DNA of 32,984 bases, from contig WGMQ01000050.1 in assembly GCA_016125005.1 (NCBI GenBank), positions 1 through 32,984 of the forward strand, read 5' to 3'. A program made the position numbers and the translations under genes. Shown one piece after another: positions 1-8,863 of this stretch. Under the pieces are notes generated by a model. The model was not told where the DNA came from. It ran no database searches and was given only the letters and a program-made list of their open reading frames with translations. The stretch's first letter is position 1. Every line of letters begins with the position of its first letter. The stretch is from a bacterium (lineage in GTDB: Bacteria > Sumerlaeota > Sumerlaeia > SLMS01).

Positions 1-1830
1 ATCCACCGCGACGTGAAGCCAGCCAACTGCCTCATGGACAAGGCGGGGCGCCTGAAGCTGGCGGACTTCGGCTTGGCGAAGATCCTGGATTCGGACACGA
101 ATCTCACCTCGACCGGCGTCAGCATGGGTTCGCCAAACTACATGTCGCCGGAAATGGCGAAGGGCGAGAAGGCCGACCATCGCGCCGACATGTACGCCGT
201 TGGTTTGACCCTTTATCAGATGCTGACCGGCAAGCTGGCGTTTTCCGGACCCACCGCGACAGCGGTCCTCCTCAAGCAGGTCAACGAGGACCTCCCCATC
301 ACCAGCGAACTGGTCGCGAAGGCCGGTCTTGAGTTGGTGGCGATTATCAAGCGCATGTGCGCCAAGTACCCGGATGAGCGCTTTGACACCTATGAGGAAC
401 TAATCAAGCTGCTGAAGCACATTCGTGCGACCGCCAAGGACACTCCGGCGGGGATGGTCATGGCGGAGTCACGAACCGTACAGCTGGAATCGGTTTCCGA
501 CAACCGTCGCCCGTCGCTCGATGCGCCCGCTACCTGGGCGGGAGCAGCCATCTCTCCCACGGTCCCCTCGCGTCAGTCGGTCGAGCAGCTTCCTGTGCCG
601 GAGGCACCTGACCGGTCGCGGAGCAAGCTCCCCATGGTCGCCGTGGCAGCAGCGCTGATCCTCGCGGCGGTGGGTTTGGGCCTGTACGCCCTTTCCGGTC
701 CGTCCGGCGACGAATCGAAAGCTGGTCACCCACCGGTCCCGGCCACGCCCTCGCCCTCGGCCACGACAGGAACCCTCGGCGGGGAGGTCACCGTCACCGG
801 GATTGATGCATCGGAACTCGCTGGCACTAAGATCCTCCTCTTTGCGGGAGTCGACAAGGAACAGTATCGGCTGTCGGCCGAACGAATCGCTGGGCTCCGT
901 AAGGAGGTGGTTGCGATGCAGGCAGAGCTGAACCAGGCATTGTCGGCGATCACGGGCGAGGTGGAGTTGCGGCGGACACTTCAGGCCCAGCTTGCAGAGC
1001 AAAGCTCGCAGAGCAAGGAACTGAGCACCGTCAAGGCCACCGGCGACGCCTACTACACCGAGGTGGCGCGACTGAAGCAAAGCATCGCGAACCTGGAGAC
1101 GAACCTGGCAAGCTTCAACAAGACGGGCTTTGCCAAGCTGGTTTGCGAGCACCCCGTGACCCAGCAACAATTCATCCTTACAGTCACGAACAACAAAAAG
1201 GCCGAATCGGTCGCGCTCGCCGAGCGCGCTTTGTCGGAGGGCCGCGCGGAGCTCCAGAAGCGCGAGGCCGAAATGAAGCGGCTCGAAGTCGACTACGCGT
1301 CGAAGAACGATAGCCTGCAAACTCTCAACGGAAAGGTGGAAGCGCTGCAGGGCGAACTGCGGTCGCTCAGTACCGGCGCCCAGGCACAACTCTTCCGCAC
1401 CCGATTCCCCGAACTGGTCCGCAAGCAGGCAGAGTTGATGGCAGAGGAAGCGCGTCTTGCAGAGATCGCTCCGTCGCAGCCCCCCGCAGGCGAAGCGGTA
1501 ATCGACGGAAGTGGCAGGTTTGTGTTCCGGGACATTCGCCCGGGAGATTACCTTCTGCTCCTCAAGGCAGCAGCCACTGGCCAAGGAGCGACGGCGAGGG
1601 ACCTGACCTGGATCATCGAGCAGCCCGTGAAGGTCGGCAGCGAGGTCAGCGTGCCGATGTCAGGAGCCAACGCGATCGTGAACCGCCGCCAGGAGGCAAC
1701 CCCCCTGCTGGCCCGCATGCCGGATTCCGATTACATCGACCGGGCGATCACCATGGCCGTTGCCAGTGGCGAGCAGCGCGACACGGCGCTCCCGCAGGTT
1801 GTTTGGACCACGGCCATCCTGACCGACTGA
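1..1830 (+). CDS. Membrane Ser/Thr protein kinase, C-terminal part (5' end outside window)
   Basis: The reading frame is open from base 1, so the N-lobe of the kinase lies upstream. Residues are numbered from base 1. The catalytic loop IHRDVKPAN is at 1-9, the DFG motif at 22-24, a SPE (APE-type) motif at 49-51 and the conserved RADMYAVG helix at 61-68, which is typical of bacterial Pkn2-type kinases. A single hydrophobic segment at about 210-230 (PMVAVAAALILAAVGLGLY) puts the kinase in the cytoplasm and the rest outside. The outer part starts with a beta-strand-like stretch (about 255-285), continues as a long charged coiled coil (about 290-480), and ends with GSGRFVFRDIRPGDYLLLL, a pattern of carboxypeptidase-regulatory-like beta folds. 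It may sense envelope state and phosphorylate unknown targets. The family call is firm; substrate and signal are unknown. The next gene starts 109 bases downstream. Confidence 0.9.
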   Translation: MHRDVKPANCLMDKAGRLKLADFGLAKILDSDTNLTSTGVSMGSPNYMSPEMAKGEKADHRADMYAVGLTLYQMLTGKLAFSGPTATAVLLKQVNEDLPITSELVAKAGLELVAIIKRMCAKYPDERFDTYEELIKLLKHIRATAKDTPAGMVMAESRTVQLESVSDNRRPSLDAPATWAGAAISPTVPSRQSVEQLPVPEAPDRSRSKLPMVAVAAALILAAVGLGLYALSGPSGDESKAGHPPVPATPSPSATTGTLGGEVTVTGIDASELAGTKILLFAGVDKEQYRLSAERIAGLRKEVVAMQAELNQALSAITGEVELRRTLQAQLAEQSSQSKELSTVKATGDAYYTEVARLKQSIANLETNLASFNKTGFAKLVCEHPVTQQQFILTVTNNKKAESVALAERALSEGRAELQKREAEMKRLEVDYASKNDSLQTLNGKVEALQGELRSLSTGAQAQLFRTRFPELVRKQAELMAEEARLAEIAPSQPPAGEAVIDGSGRFVFRDIRPGDYLLLLKAAATGQGATARDLTWIIEQPVKVGSEVSVPMSGANAIVNRRQEATPLLARMPDSDYIDRAITMAVASGEQRDTALPQVVWTTAILTD

Positions 1831-1939
1831 TTCAGCGATAGTCCCATCGGTCGAACGTTTTTGCGGCCATTTCTTTCCCTTGTCCCTAACCGCGAGCGTG
1901 GCATCATCGGTCATGCTCTTCAGTCTGGAGGAGGACAAC

Positions 1940-2359
1940 ATGGGTTTCCTGTCAAAGCTGTTTGGAAAGAAGGACGCTCCCCAAGCGCCACCACCTGCGG
2001 CCAAACCAGCCGCACAGGAGGAGTGGTCGGAAGGAAGTTCTGTCCCGCAGGAACTCGCCGCCTCTGAGGCGCTGTTGCTCTTCAATGGGGAAAAACCGCC
2101 CGTATTCCTCGACGTCCGCGAGGAGCACGAACTGGATGCGTTCGGCTTCATTCCCAACTCGATCCACATTCCCATGCACGAAGTTCAAGGGCGCACCGAC
2201 GAGTTGGACGCCGCGCGCCCAGTGGTCGTCTACTGTGCCTCTGGCATGCGCAGCATGGATGTGGGCTTCTTCCTGATCCAACAGGGGTTCAAGGATGTCT
2301 CGAACCTCAACGGTGGTATCAACGCATGGCCAGGCCCTGTCAGCAGGCGTGGGCAATGA
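1940..2359 (+). CDS. Rhodanese-like domain protein
   Basis: A 139-residue protein with a single rhodanese fold. The start is the ATG at 1940 because GGAGGAGG at 1927-1934 is a good ribosome binding site; in-frame codons further upstream have none. Visible motifs are FLDVREEHELDAFGFIPNSIHIP (residues 56-78) and the active-site loop CASGMR with cysteine 99. Such proteins carry a persulfide sulfur on this cysteine and pass it to acceptors; the loop has the usual six residues. The N-terminus (MGFLSKLFGKK) is short, basic and amphipathic, followed by a PA-rich linker, so it may touch the inner membrane, but there is no export signal. It is the first gene of the packed plus-strand cluster. A MoeB/ThiF-like enzyme, a common rhodanese partner, lies about 14 kb away, but a link is only a guess. 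Confidence 0.85.
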   Translation: MGFLSKLFGKKDAPQAPPPAAKPAAQEEWSEGSSVPQELAASEALLLFNGEKPPVFLDVREEHELDAFGFIPNSIHIPMHEVQGRTDELDAARPVVVYCASGMRSMDVGFFLIQQGFKDVSNLNGGINAWPGPVSRRGQ

Positions 2360-2412
2360 TTTGATTGACGGCACGATTATTCCACACTACAACACAGCCA
2401 GGAGTACGATGG

Positions 2413-2970
2413 ATGCGAAAGTTATCGACTAGTCTAGCAATCCTGCTCGTTGGCACCGCAGGAATTGCCTTTGCTGAACCGCCAGACACTCTCCACACCG
2501 ACTTCGTGCGGGTGGTGCGGGAATGGCCCGCCGGCCGCGGACCCAGCCAGACCGTCTACGTCAAGCGCGCAACCGCGGAACTGAGGAAGGGACCGAGCGC
2601 CAGCGACTCCGTTGTTGCCACGCTCAAGCAGGGCGAGGCGCTCACGGTGGTGGCCGCCGAACCGGCCCGCCTCAAGGTGAAGACCGCGACGGGTCTTGAA
2701 GGATTCATCACGAGGATCAACGTATCCGATTCGAAGCCCTCGGGGGTCTCGGGCGGCCAACTCATCGTGGCAAGCAACACTTCCACCACCACCGGCGCAA
2801 ACGCCGCCTCCATCCGGGGACTTTCTCCCATGGCGGAAAAGTACGCCAAGGATCTGAAAATCTCCGAGGATGCCGTCGAGGACGTGAAGAAGATGGAGAA
2901 GGTCGGAGACCAGATCTCTCCCGCCCAAGTCGCCAGCTTTGCTCGTGAAGGAGGCGTGGTCGCACCATGA
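2413..2970 (+). CDS. Exported SH3b-domain protein
   Basis: A 185-residue protein. The ATG at 2413 is chosen because GGAG at 2401-2404 lies 8 bases before it; an ATG at 2409 in another frame stops after a few codons. Residues 1-21 (MRKLSTSLAILLVGTAGIAFA) form a clear Sec signal peptide cleaved near AFA-EPP. Residues 48-105 resemble a bacterial SH3 domain (VYVKRATAELRKGPSASDSVVATLKQGEALTVV ending GLEGFITRINV). Such domains usually bind peptidoglycan or proteins in the periplasm. The C-terminal third (about 135-185) is charged and helical with no family I recognise. The stop overlaps the ATG of the M48 protease gene (ATGA at 2967-2970), so the two are translationally coupled and the protein may assist that protease. 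Confidence 0.75.
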   Translation: MRKLSTSLAILLVGTAGIAFAEPPDTLHTDFVRVVREWPAGRGPSQTVYVKRATAELRKGPSASDSVVATLKQGEALTVVAAEPARLKVKTATGLEGFITRINVSDSKPSGVSGGQLIVASNTSTTTGANAASIRGLSPMAEKYAKDLKISEDAVEDVKKMEKVGDQISPAQVASFAREGGVVAP

Positions 2971-3845
2971 GACACTCCCTGATCCTAGCCACTGCCCTCG
3001 CAGTCCTGATCCCCCTTGGCTGCACCACCACCGAGCTGGCGGACGCCACGCGCGTGGGCCTGCTTGCGACCGGCAATGATTCCGAGAAGAACCTCGCCCT
3101 GGTTAATGCGGGTGAGAAGATGGCCAACGCGGCCCTCCCCATGAGCTACGAGGATGAGCGTGCGCTGGGCGGCAGCGTGGCCATCGCCAGCTTTGAGAAG
3201 TATGGTAGCCTCCTCAACAATGCCGAGGTGCAACGCTACGTCACGCTGGTCGGTCTCACGGTCGCCGCGAAGACCAACCGACCCGACGTCCCGTTCCGCT
3301 TCGCTGTCGTGGATTCAGACGACGTGAATGCCTGGGCGGCGCCCGGCGGCTATATCTTCCTGACCAAGGGCGCCTTGGTGCTCATGGAGGACGAAGCACA
3401 GTTGGCGGGCGTGCTTGGCCACGAAATCGCCCACGTGTGCCGCTACCACATGGTTACCATGCTGCAGCGCGGTCGACTGCTTTCGGCTGCTGCCGAGGGG
3501 GCATCCGCTTTCGGTGGCGACTCGGCTCGAATCGCCTCCGGCGTGAACGGCGGCCTCGATGTGCTCTTCGAAAAAGGCTATGACCGGAAGATGGAGTACG
3601 AAGCGGACGTGGTCGGCATGGACTACGCAGCCGCGGCTGGCTACGATCCCACCGGTCTTCGCCGATACCTTACGGGCCTTGAGAAGACAGGCAGCGGCAA
3701 GGGAGGCGGCTGGCTCGAGTCCACTCACCCCGACCTCGTCGACCGCGTAACAGGTCTCGATACGGCCTATGCCAACGGGTATCAGGAACTGGGCGGCGCC
3801 GTGCAGAAGGAACGCTTCGCCGCGATGACCAAGTCGCTTCGCTAA
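2967..3845 (+). CDS. M48-family metalloprotease lipoprotein
   Basis: A 292-residue zinc metalloprotease. Residues 1-19 are a lipoprotein signal peptide with lipobox IPLGC (Cys19 lipidated), so it is anchored to a membrane on the periplasmic side. The HEIAH zinc motif is at 152-156 and the third ligand is probably Glu212 in MEYEADVVG. The conserved THPDLVDR stretch follows near 253-260. The preceding AWAAPGGYIFLTKG strand (122-135) is also typical of the family. Relatives such as BepA, LoiP and YcaL perform quality control of outer membrane proteins. The gene overlaps the SH3 gene upstream and is 21 bases ahead of the AsmA/YdbH-like gene, so a role in envelope assembly fits its context. The specific substrate is unknown. 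Confidence 0.92.
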   Translation: MRHSLILATALAVLIPLGCTTTELADATRVGLLATGNDSEKNLALVNAGEKMANAALPMSYEDERALGGSVAIASFEKYGSLLNNAEVQRYVTLVGLTVAAKTNRPDVPFRFAVVDSDDVNAWAAPGGYIFLTKGALVLMEDEAQLAGVLGHEIAHVCRYHMVTMLQRGRLLSAAAEGASAFGGDSARIASGVNGGLDVLFEKGYDRKMEYEADVVGMDYAAAAGYDPTGLRRYLTGLEKTGSGKGGGWLESTHPDLVDRVTGLDTAYANGYQELGGAVQKERFAAMTKSLR

Positions 3846-3866
3846 CGCGAGGCCGAGGATGACGGC

Positions 3867-6800
3867 ATGACCGATTCACTCAACCGGGGCGACGGTCGGG
3901 CCGCCGATACGACTTCCCAACCGCTGCCCAACAAGCGCCGACCATGGACCCGCCGCCTCCTCAATGCGGCGGGCATTGCACTGGTGATCGGCGCTTTGCT
4001 CGTGTTGGCACTCCCCACGGTCCTCACATCCAACTTTGTCGTGGGCCTCGGCCTCGGCCAGGCAAACAAGATGTTTCCCGGCACGGTGACCATCGCCAAC
4101 GTTGACCTTGGATGGACACAGCCGCTCGCGATCGACGACGTTACAATGAACGACGCCAACGGGGAGCAGTTCCTCAAGCTGGAGGAATTCGCGATGGGGC
4201 GCTCGATCATCGGCGCCGCCACCGAACCCGATCGCCTCGGGACCCTGCGGCTGAAGGCCCTTTCGGTGGCGGTGACAAAGCGCGCCGATGGGACTTTCAA
4301 CTTCGCCGATTTCATTCCCCCCGCTGATCCAAACGCTCCTCCAGCGGTGGTCGAACCAACAGAGCCTTTCGAACTCGTTCTATCGAAACTGCTTCCCACA
4401 ATTCCTCTTCCCACCAGCAAGCTCCGTCTTGAGATTGAGGCGATCGACGTTGTCTATACGGACGAATCGGTCCCGGGCAGCCAGCCAATGCGCCTCGCCG
4501 TCGACTCGGCGCTCCTTGACTATCCCGGGGGAAACGCCCCCCTGATCCTGACGGGCAAGGGCGTCGTCGCAGGCTTCGGCAGCAATGTTCCCTACGCATT
4601 CGCCCTCAAACTCAGTCAATGGTGTGATGGCACAACGATCGACTTCTCCCGCAGCACCCTCGATCTGGTGCTCTCCACCGATGAGAAGCTCGATCCGGCG
4701 ACTGCATTGCTGCATGCGGCCGCCCAGATCGATGGCGAAAAAGCAGTCCTGCGCCTCAGCCTTCCGCTCGATTCCCTGACGCCGTTTCGGTCCGTTGCCC
4801 CATCCCTCCCGGAACTTGGGGGCGTGGTCGTCCTCGTTGCGAGCCTGGATTCGAGACAGAACCCCGCCGAGGTAGGCGTAGGTATTCGCCTAGATCAAGT
4901 CAGGGGCTCCGATGGCAGCAAGTGGCGGTTGGCGACCAGCAATATAGATCTCTATACAACAGCCAGTATAGACAGGAAGGCACTAACACCCACCGGAGCA
5001 ATTGCCGAACTCAACAGCGACTTCATGAAGCTCGGGGTGGATGTGAGCGCCACATCCGCGGACAGCTATGCGATCCACACACAGGGCTCCTTCGAATCCG
5101 TGCCGCTCTTGAAACTCGTTGACGGAGATATGTTGGCGGCAGTCCCACCGACGGATGTTGGTGTGCGACTTGACGTGGCGGGTAGTGTCAGCACGACTGG
5201 GGCCCTCGATCTTGAGAGCAAGTTCTCGCTTCTCCCCCGATCCATCAACGTCGAACGTCTACCCTTTCCAGAGGCACTCAGGCCCACCGATCCGACCCTG
5301 TCACTCAAGGTGTTTTCCATCGACACGGACACTCATGTGGCGCGAACCGCCGCAGGAGCACTGACGGTGACAAGCAAATGGAAAGGGCCGCTCGGCACCC
5401 TCAGTGCGCAGGTGGAACAGCAGCAGCCGATCTTGCAGACCAGGCTGGCCGTAGACTCCGATCTTTCGGTTCTCGACCAATGGCTCCGCGACTCCTTTGT
5501 GCTGCAACCTGCAGTGGGCTTTGGTGGGCAGCTTGGTTTCACACATGAGCTCCAGATGGATTCAACACGCGCCCATCAGAAGGGCAGACTGAGCGTGGCA
5601 GCGCTTTCCGTCACCAATGATCTCATTCCGAACGGGCAATACACCGACGACATCACGCTCGACTGGGGCGCCGAGACGGCGATGAACTCCGGCGACCATG
5701 AAACCGATGCACGCATTCGCTTGCAGTCCGTCTATGCGGACCTGGACACCACAGTATCCGCCGCGACCACAGGACTTCTCGCCGCGGAGTGGAACGCCGC
5801 CCTCCATCTGGAGCCCGTGATAAACGACCTGGCATCTCCCTATCTCCCGCCGGAACCTCCGATGGTCTTTGCGGGCGACGTGCTTCTTGACGGCCGCGTC
5901 CGGGCAGCGAAAGGCGGTTCGTGGGATATACACACCCGTGTGGCCGCGGCGGAGAACTTCGCACTCCAGCTTCCTTCGATGGTTATTGCCATCACCAAGT
6001 GGGATCTTGGTTTTGGCACTCATCTTGGAATGAATGAAGGTGTCTATACGCTCGAGTCAGTGGAATCGACCCTCGGCTTTCAGGACTTCGTGAGGGCCAA
6101 CCTCACCGGCAACGTGCGCACCGACACGGCTAATCATCGCTTCGATCTTAAGTCCGACACGGCCATCGATTGGGCAGGTGCGACTGCGTTTCTCGAAAAC
6201 TATCTCGCCTCCGGATTCAACGTACTCTTTGCCGCCGAGGGTAGCAGCAAGCTCGATCTTGTCGTGAGCGGCGACATGAATACGTCCGGCGTCATTACCA
6301 TGTCTTCGCCGCTCCGCGTTGAGATGAGCGAGCACTCCACACTCGATTCCATGACCGTGATCGCTGCCGATCAGGAGTTCTCATTGACGGGCCTGGAGGA
6401 TAAGCGCGCCTTCCGCATGACGCTTCCATCGCTTGATCCCATGCAGGGCGAATATGCGTTCGGTGGAAGCACAACACTTGCAGGCCTTGGCTGGAGTGGC
6501 GGGGCCACGGTGGAGGAGATGCTCCTGCAGGACGAGACCAACTGGACTCCGGCTCAGGGATTGGTCCTCGCGGTCGACAAGGCCGGTATCGCTCGTACTG
6601 TCTATACGTCGCCCGCAATGATCCTGGCAATTCCCTCCGTCAATACATCTGTACATGCAAAGATCCCCCCCTCTCTTCTTGGCGCCGACGTCGACGGCAA
6701 GGTCACCCTCGGAGACGACATCTCGGGATCGATGCAGTTGCAGTGGCAGCGCCGAATCTCTCCATCGGGAACCGAGAACGATTCTTTGAAGCTCTCCTCC

Positions 6801-8288
6801 TCGCTTTCGCTACCGCTTGGGAGCATGGCGTCGATGGAATCAGGAAAACTCGTCGAATCAATGATGAGCAAACTGGAGGGGCTCTTCACCACAAGCCTTC
6901 AAGCCAATCTCATTCGCGAGGGCCAACCCGGGGACTGGTCACTGCCTTCAATCAAGGCCTACGACGGAAACCTCACGATGGAGCTGACGGGTCTCAACCT
7001 TGAGATGCCGAGCGCCGTCATGGCTGACGGCAGCATGTCTATCAATCTATACACCTTCGATGATTCGTGGTACCTGGACGCGCAGGCTCGCCCTCAGCTG
7101 GTTTCAGCGGCGGGGATGGCGCTCCCCTATCTGGATGCGATGACGGGAACGCTGCAGGCTCGCTTCGTCAACATGCAGGACCTTTCGATCGACAACGCAA
7201 TCCTTGAGATTCCCGGCGGTGGTACAGGGCTGGAGCTACGTGGGGAGATGCGGGAGGTCACGGCCCTCTCACGGTCAACGAAGACCGGGGTGGATCTGCT
7301 GCTGGATACGCCGTTCCAGATCTTCTACACCGTTCGTCAGGACTTCTCAAAAGTGAGTGCATACGGCCCCGCGATCACGGGTAGCGGCTCCATGCAACTG
7401 GACGGTGTTTTCGAGAACTTCCCGGGCGAGCAGGCCACCTTCGATTCCAGCCTGACGATGAGCGAGGCAAGCATCGCCTACGCGGACATGGCAAAGCTAA
7501 GCAACTTGGACGGCGCGCTCCCCTACACCAAGCGGCTTTTCGTCGACAGCACCGTGACCGACCATCGCAGGCCCGTTCAGGGGCAGATGGCGATGGGCTC
7601 AACCGCGTATCAGTACCCGCCCTATACGCTGACAATCCGCAACATGGCCATCACGGGCAGGTTGTCGAACACGAGCCTGGTCACCCAGGTGCGATCCAGC
7701 GATTTCTTCGGCGGAACCTTCGACTCCCAGCTCTCGCTCCGCCGCGAGCAGGGGGATCCAGTCCTGGAGGGCGTGTTCTCGATCACCGGCTTCGATGGGG
7801 CTTCGTTCCTGCCAGCATTGCGCAGGGTCAGCCTCAACCGGCGCGGCTTTGACGCCTTCGGGTTCGGTCGTACCCGGCTCCGCGAGGGCGCGACGATTGA
7901 CGGGCTTCTCGACGACATGGTTGTCCGCGTGGATCTGACTTCCTTCGGCCGCGAGTTCCTTCGCGAAAGCTTGCGTGTCGTCGACCCGCAAGGCGCGAAC
8001 CCCGGCATCCAGTCGCTCAACGCGATGCTGGTGGCATCCTCTCCAGTACGCGGTTTCATCGATCTGCGCGGCGCCCTCCTTTCGTGCGCCGTTCGCATGT
8101 CCACCCCCACGGGAACCAGCGTGGACGTGCCGATTTTCGACCGAACCAGTATTTCCAACCTGCTCGAGCCGTACTTCGATCCGAGCTACGACCAGATGCT
8201 CGTGCTCGGCCGTAGCGCCCTTAACATGCTGCTCGCGGAAAGCTTTCAAGAGATCCGCGCCAACCTCGCCACAGGAGTTCAACAATGA
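3867..8288 (+). CDS. AsmA/YdbH-like large periplasmic bridge protein
   Basis: A 1473-residue protein. The ATG at 3867 follows GAGGA at 3855-3859. Residues 29-31 are basic and a membrane anchor spans about 32-54 (GIALVIGALLVLALP). This is followed by the AsmA-type opening strand pattern (TVTIANVDLGWTQPLAIDDVTM, LGTLRLKALSVAVTKRADGTFNFADF). The remainder is repetitive beta-strand sequence with no cysteine-rich or enzymatic motif, as in AsmA, TamB, YhdP and YdbH, which are thought to form hydrophobic grooves carrying phospholipids between inner and outer membrane. The next gene is DUF1318 (YdbL)-like, which is the E. coli neighbour of ydbH and favours the YdbH branch. It is much longer than E. 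coli YdbH (about 880 residues). The 3' end overlaps the next start by ATGA. Five copies of GTCTATAC or its complement lie inside or at the edge of a codon-constrained context, four exact octamers plus partial ones. AsmA superfamily is likely; YdbH orthology is less sure. Confidence 0.72.
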   Translation: MTDSLNRGDGRAADTTSQPLPNKRRPWTRRLLNAAGIALVIGALLVLALPTVLTSNFVVGLGLGQANKMFPGTVTIANVDLGWTQPLAIDDVTMNDANGEQFLKLEEFAMGRSIIGAATEPDRLGTLRLKALSVAVTKRADGTFNFADFIPPADPNAPPAVVEPTEPFELVLSKLLPTIPLPTSKLRLEIEAIDVVYTDESVPGSQPMRLAVDSALLDYPGGNAPLILTGKGVVAGFGSNVPYAFALKLSQWCDGTTIDFSRSTLDLVLSTDEKLDPATALLHAAAQIDGEKAVLRLSLPLDSLTPFRSVAPSLPELGGVVVLVASLDSRQNPAEVGVGIRLDQVRGSDGSKWRLATSNIDLYTTASIDRKALTPTGAIAELNSDFMKLGVDVSATSADSYAIHTQGSFESVPLLKLVDGDMLAAVPPTDVGVRLDVAGSVSTTGALDLESKFSLLPRSINVERLPFPEALRPTDPTLSLKVFSIDTDTHVARTAAGALTVTSKWKGPLGTLSAQVEQQQPILQTRLAVDSDLSVLDQWLRDSFVLQPAVGFGGQLGFTHELQMDSTRAHQKGRLSVAALSVTNDLIPNGQYTDDITLDWGAETAMNSGDHETDARIRLQSVYADLDTTVSAATTGLLAAEWNAALHLEPVINDLASPYLPPEPPMVFAGDVLLDGRVRAAKGGSWDIHTRVAAAENFALQLPSMVIAITKWDLGFGTHLGMNEGVYTLESVESTLGFQDFVRANLTGNVRTDTANHRFDLKSDTAIDWAGATAFLENYLASGFNVLFAAEGSSKLDLVVSGDMNTSGVITMSSPLRVEMSEHSTLDSMTVIAADQEFSLTGLEDKRAFRMTLPSLDPMQGEYAFGGSTTLAGLGWSGGATVEEMLLQDETNWTPAQGLVLAVDKAGIARTVYTSPAMILAIPSVNTSVHAKIPPSLLGADVDGKVTLGDDISGSMQLQWQRRISPSGTENDSLKLSSSLSLPLGSMASMESGKLVESMMSKLEGLFTTSLQANLIREGQPGDWSLPSIKAYDGNLTMELTGLNLEMPSAVMADGSMSINLYTFDDSWYLDAQARPQLVSAAGMALPYLDAMTGTLQARFVNMQDLSIDNAILEIPGGGTGLELRGEMREVTALSRSTKTGVDLLLDTPFQIFYTVRQDFSKVSAYGPAITGSGSMQLDGVFENFPGEQATFDSSLTMSEASIAYADMAKLSNLDGALPYTKRLFVDSTVTDHRRPVQGQMAMGSTAYQYPPYTLTIRNMAITGRLSNTSLVTQVRSSDFFGGTFDSQLSLRREQGDPVLEGVFSITGFDGASFLPALRRVSLNRRGFDAFGFGRTRLREGATIDGLLDDMVVRVDLTSFGREFLRESLRVVDPQGANPGIQSLNAMLVASSPVRGFIDLRGALLSCAVRMSTPTGTSVDVPIFDRTSISNLLEPYFDPSYDQMLVLGRSALNMLLAESFQEIRANLATGVQQ
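4951..4973. repeat. Inverted pair of the TCTATAC motif
   Basis: TCTATAC at 4951-4957 and GTATAGA at 4966-4972 form a perfect 7-base inverted repeat with an 8-base spacer, inside the AsmA-like gene. It is the only place where two copies of the window-wide motif face each other so closely. Confidence 0.7.
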
Positions 8289-8863
8289 AACGCTTCTGGC
8301 TATTCGCGCTGCTGTTGATCGCAGCCCCACTGCTCACAACGGGCTGCGTCGGCAGCCTATTCGGGATCAACCTGACTGCCGTTGGCGAGAAGACAGCGCT
8401 TGAAAGGCAGGTCCTGGGCACCTACGAGCAGATCGGGCGCGATCTATCTGTCTATGCATCTGTACGCGGTGTTGATCCGTCGGGCGCGCTCAAGGAGCCC
8501 CCCGCCAGCACCGATAGCCAGCGGGCCACCATGCTTGCCCTTAATAACCGACGCTACAACCGCGACGACCTAGAGCTGCTCCTCACGGCAGGCGCAGTTG
8601 GCGAGGGTAACGATGGATTGCTGTCTATACGGAATGATGCCGCTGTCACGGCCTCTACCATCGGGGAGGAGTTGGCTCGTCAGGTCATCGTTGAGGAGAA
8701 TCGTGATCGCGTAACGATCCTATCGCGCCTTCAGGAGACAACACCGGGTGTCACGGAAGCCAATAGAGCGGACGTGGCCTGGGTCTTCGCGACATTGAAT
8801 CACGACCTTGCCCCGGCAGGAGCCTCGATCCAGCGCCGCGATGGCACGTGGGTGACCAAATGA
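8285..8863 (+). CDS. YdbL-like (DUF1318) lipoprotein
   Basis: A 192-residue protein. ATG at 8285 overlaps the stop of the preceding gene and has AGGAG at 8273-8277. Residues 1-20 are a lipoprotein signal with lipobox TTGC, so Cys21 is lipidated. The DUF1318 pattern is visible as the early TALERQVLGTYEQ stretch, AGAVGEGNDGLLSIR, the EENRDR segment and the closing GASIQRRDGTWVTK, which parallels the GE..GY, IN..R and GxW.K ends of E. coli YdbL. In E. coli ydbH, ynbE and ydbL form an operon acting with AsmA-like lipid transport; YdbL is proposed to help YdbH-YnbE assembly. Here no separate YnbE gene exists, and the lipid anchor that YnbE normally supplies is on this protein. One copy of GTCTATAC (8623) is read as Leu-Ser-Ile-Arg, using ATA. 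The family call rests on remembered consensus patterns, not a search. Confidence 0.68.
   Translation: MKRFWLFALLLIAAPLLTTGCVGSLFGINLTAVGEKTALERQVLGTYEQIGRDLSVYASVRGVDPSGALKEPPASTDSQRATMLALNNRRYNRDDLELLLTAGAVGEGNDGLLSIRNDAAVTASTIGEELARQVIVEENRDRVTILSRLQETTPGVTEANRADVAWVFATLNHDLAPAGASIQRRDGTWVTK

Noticed and set aside
469..1584. Minus-strand open frame opposite the kinase
   Set aside because: Shadow of the kinase coding strand; composition is not protein-like.
1831..1939. Longer N-terminus of the rhodanese protein from 1880
   Set aside because: The upstream start has no ribosome site and includes the Shine-Dalgarno region GGAGGAGG as codons; the ATG at 1940 fits better.
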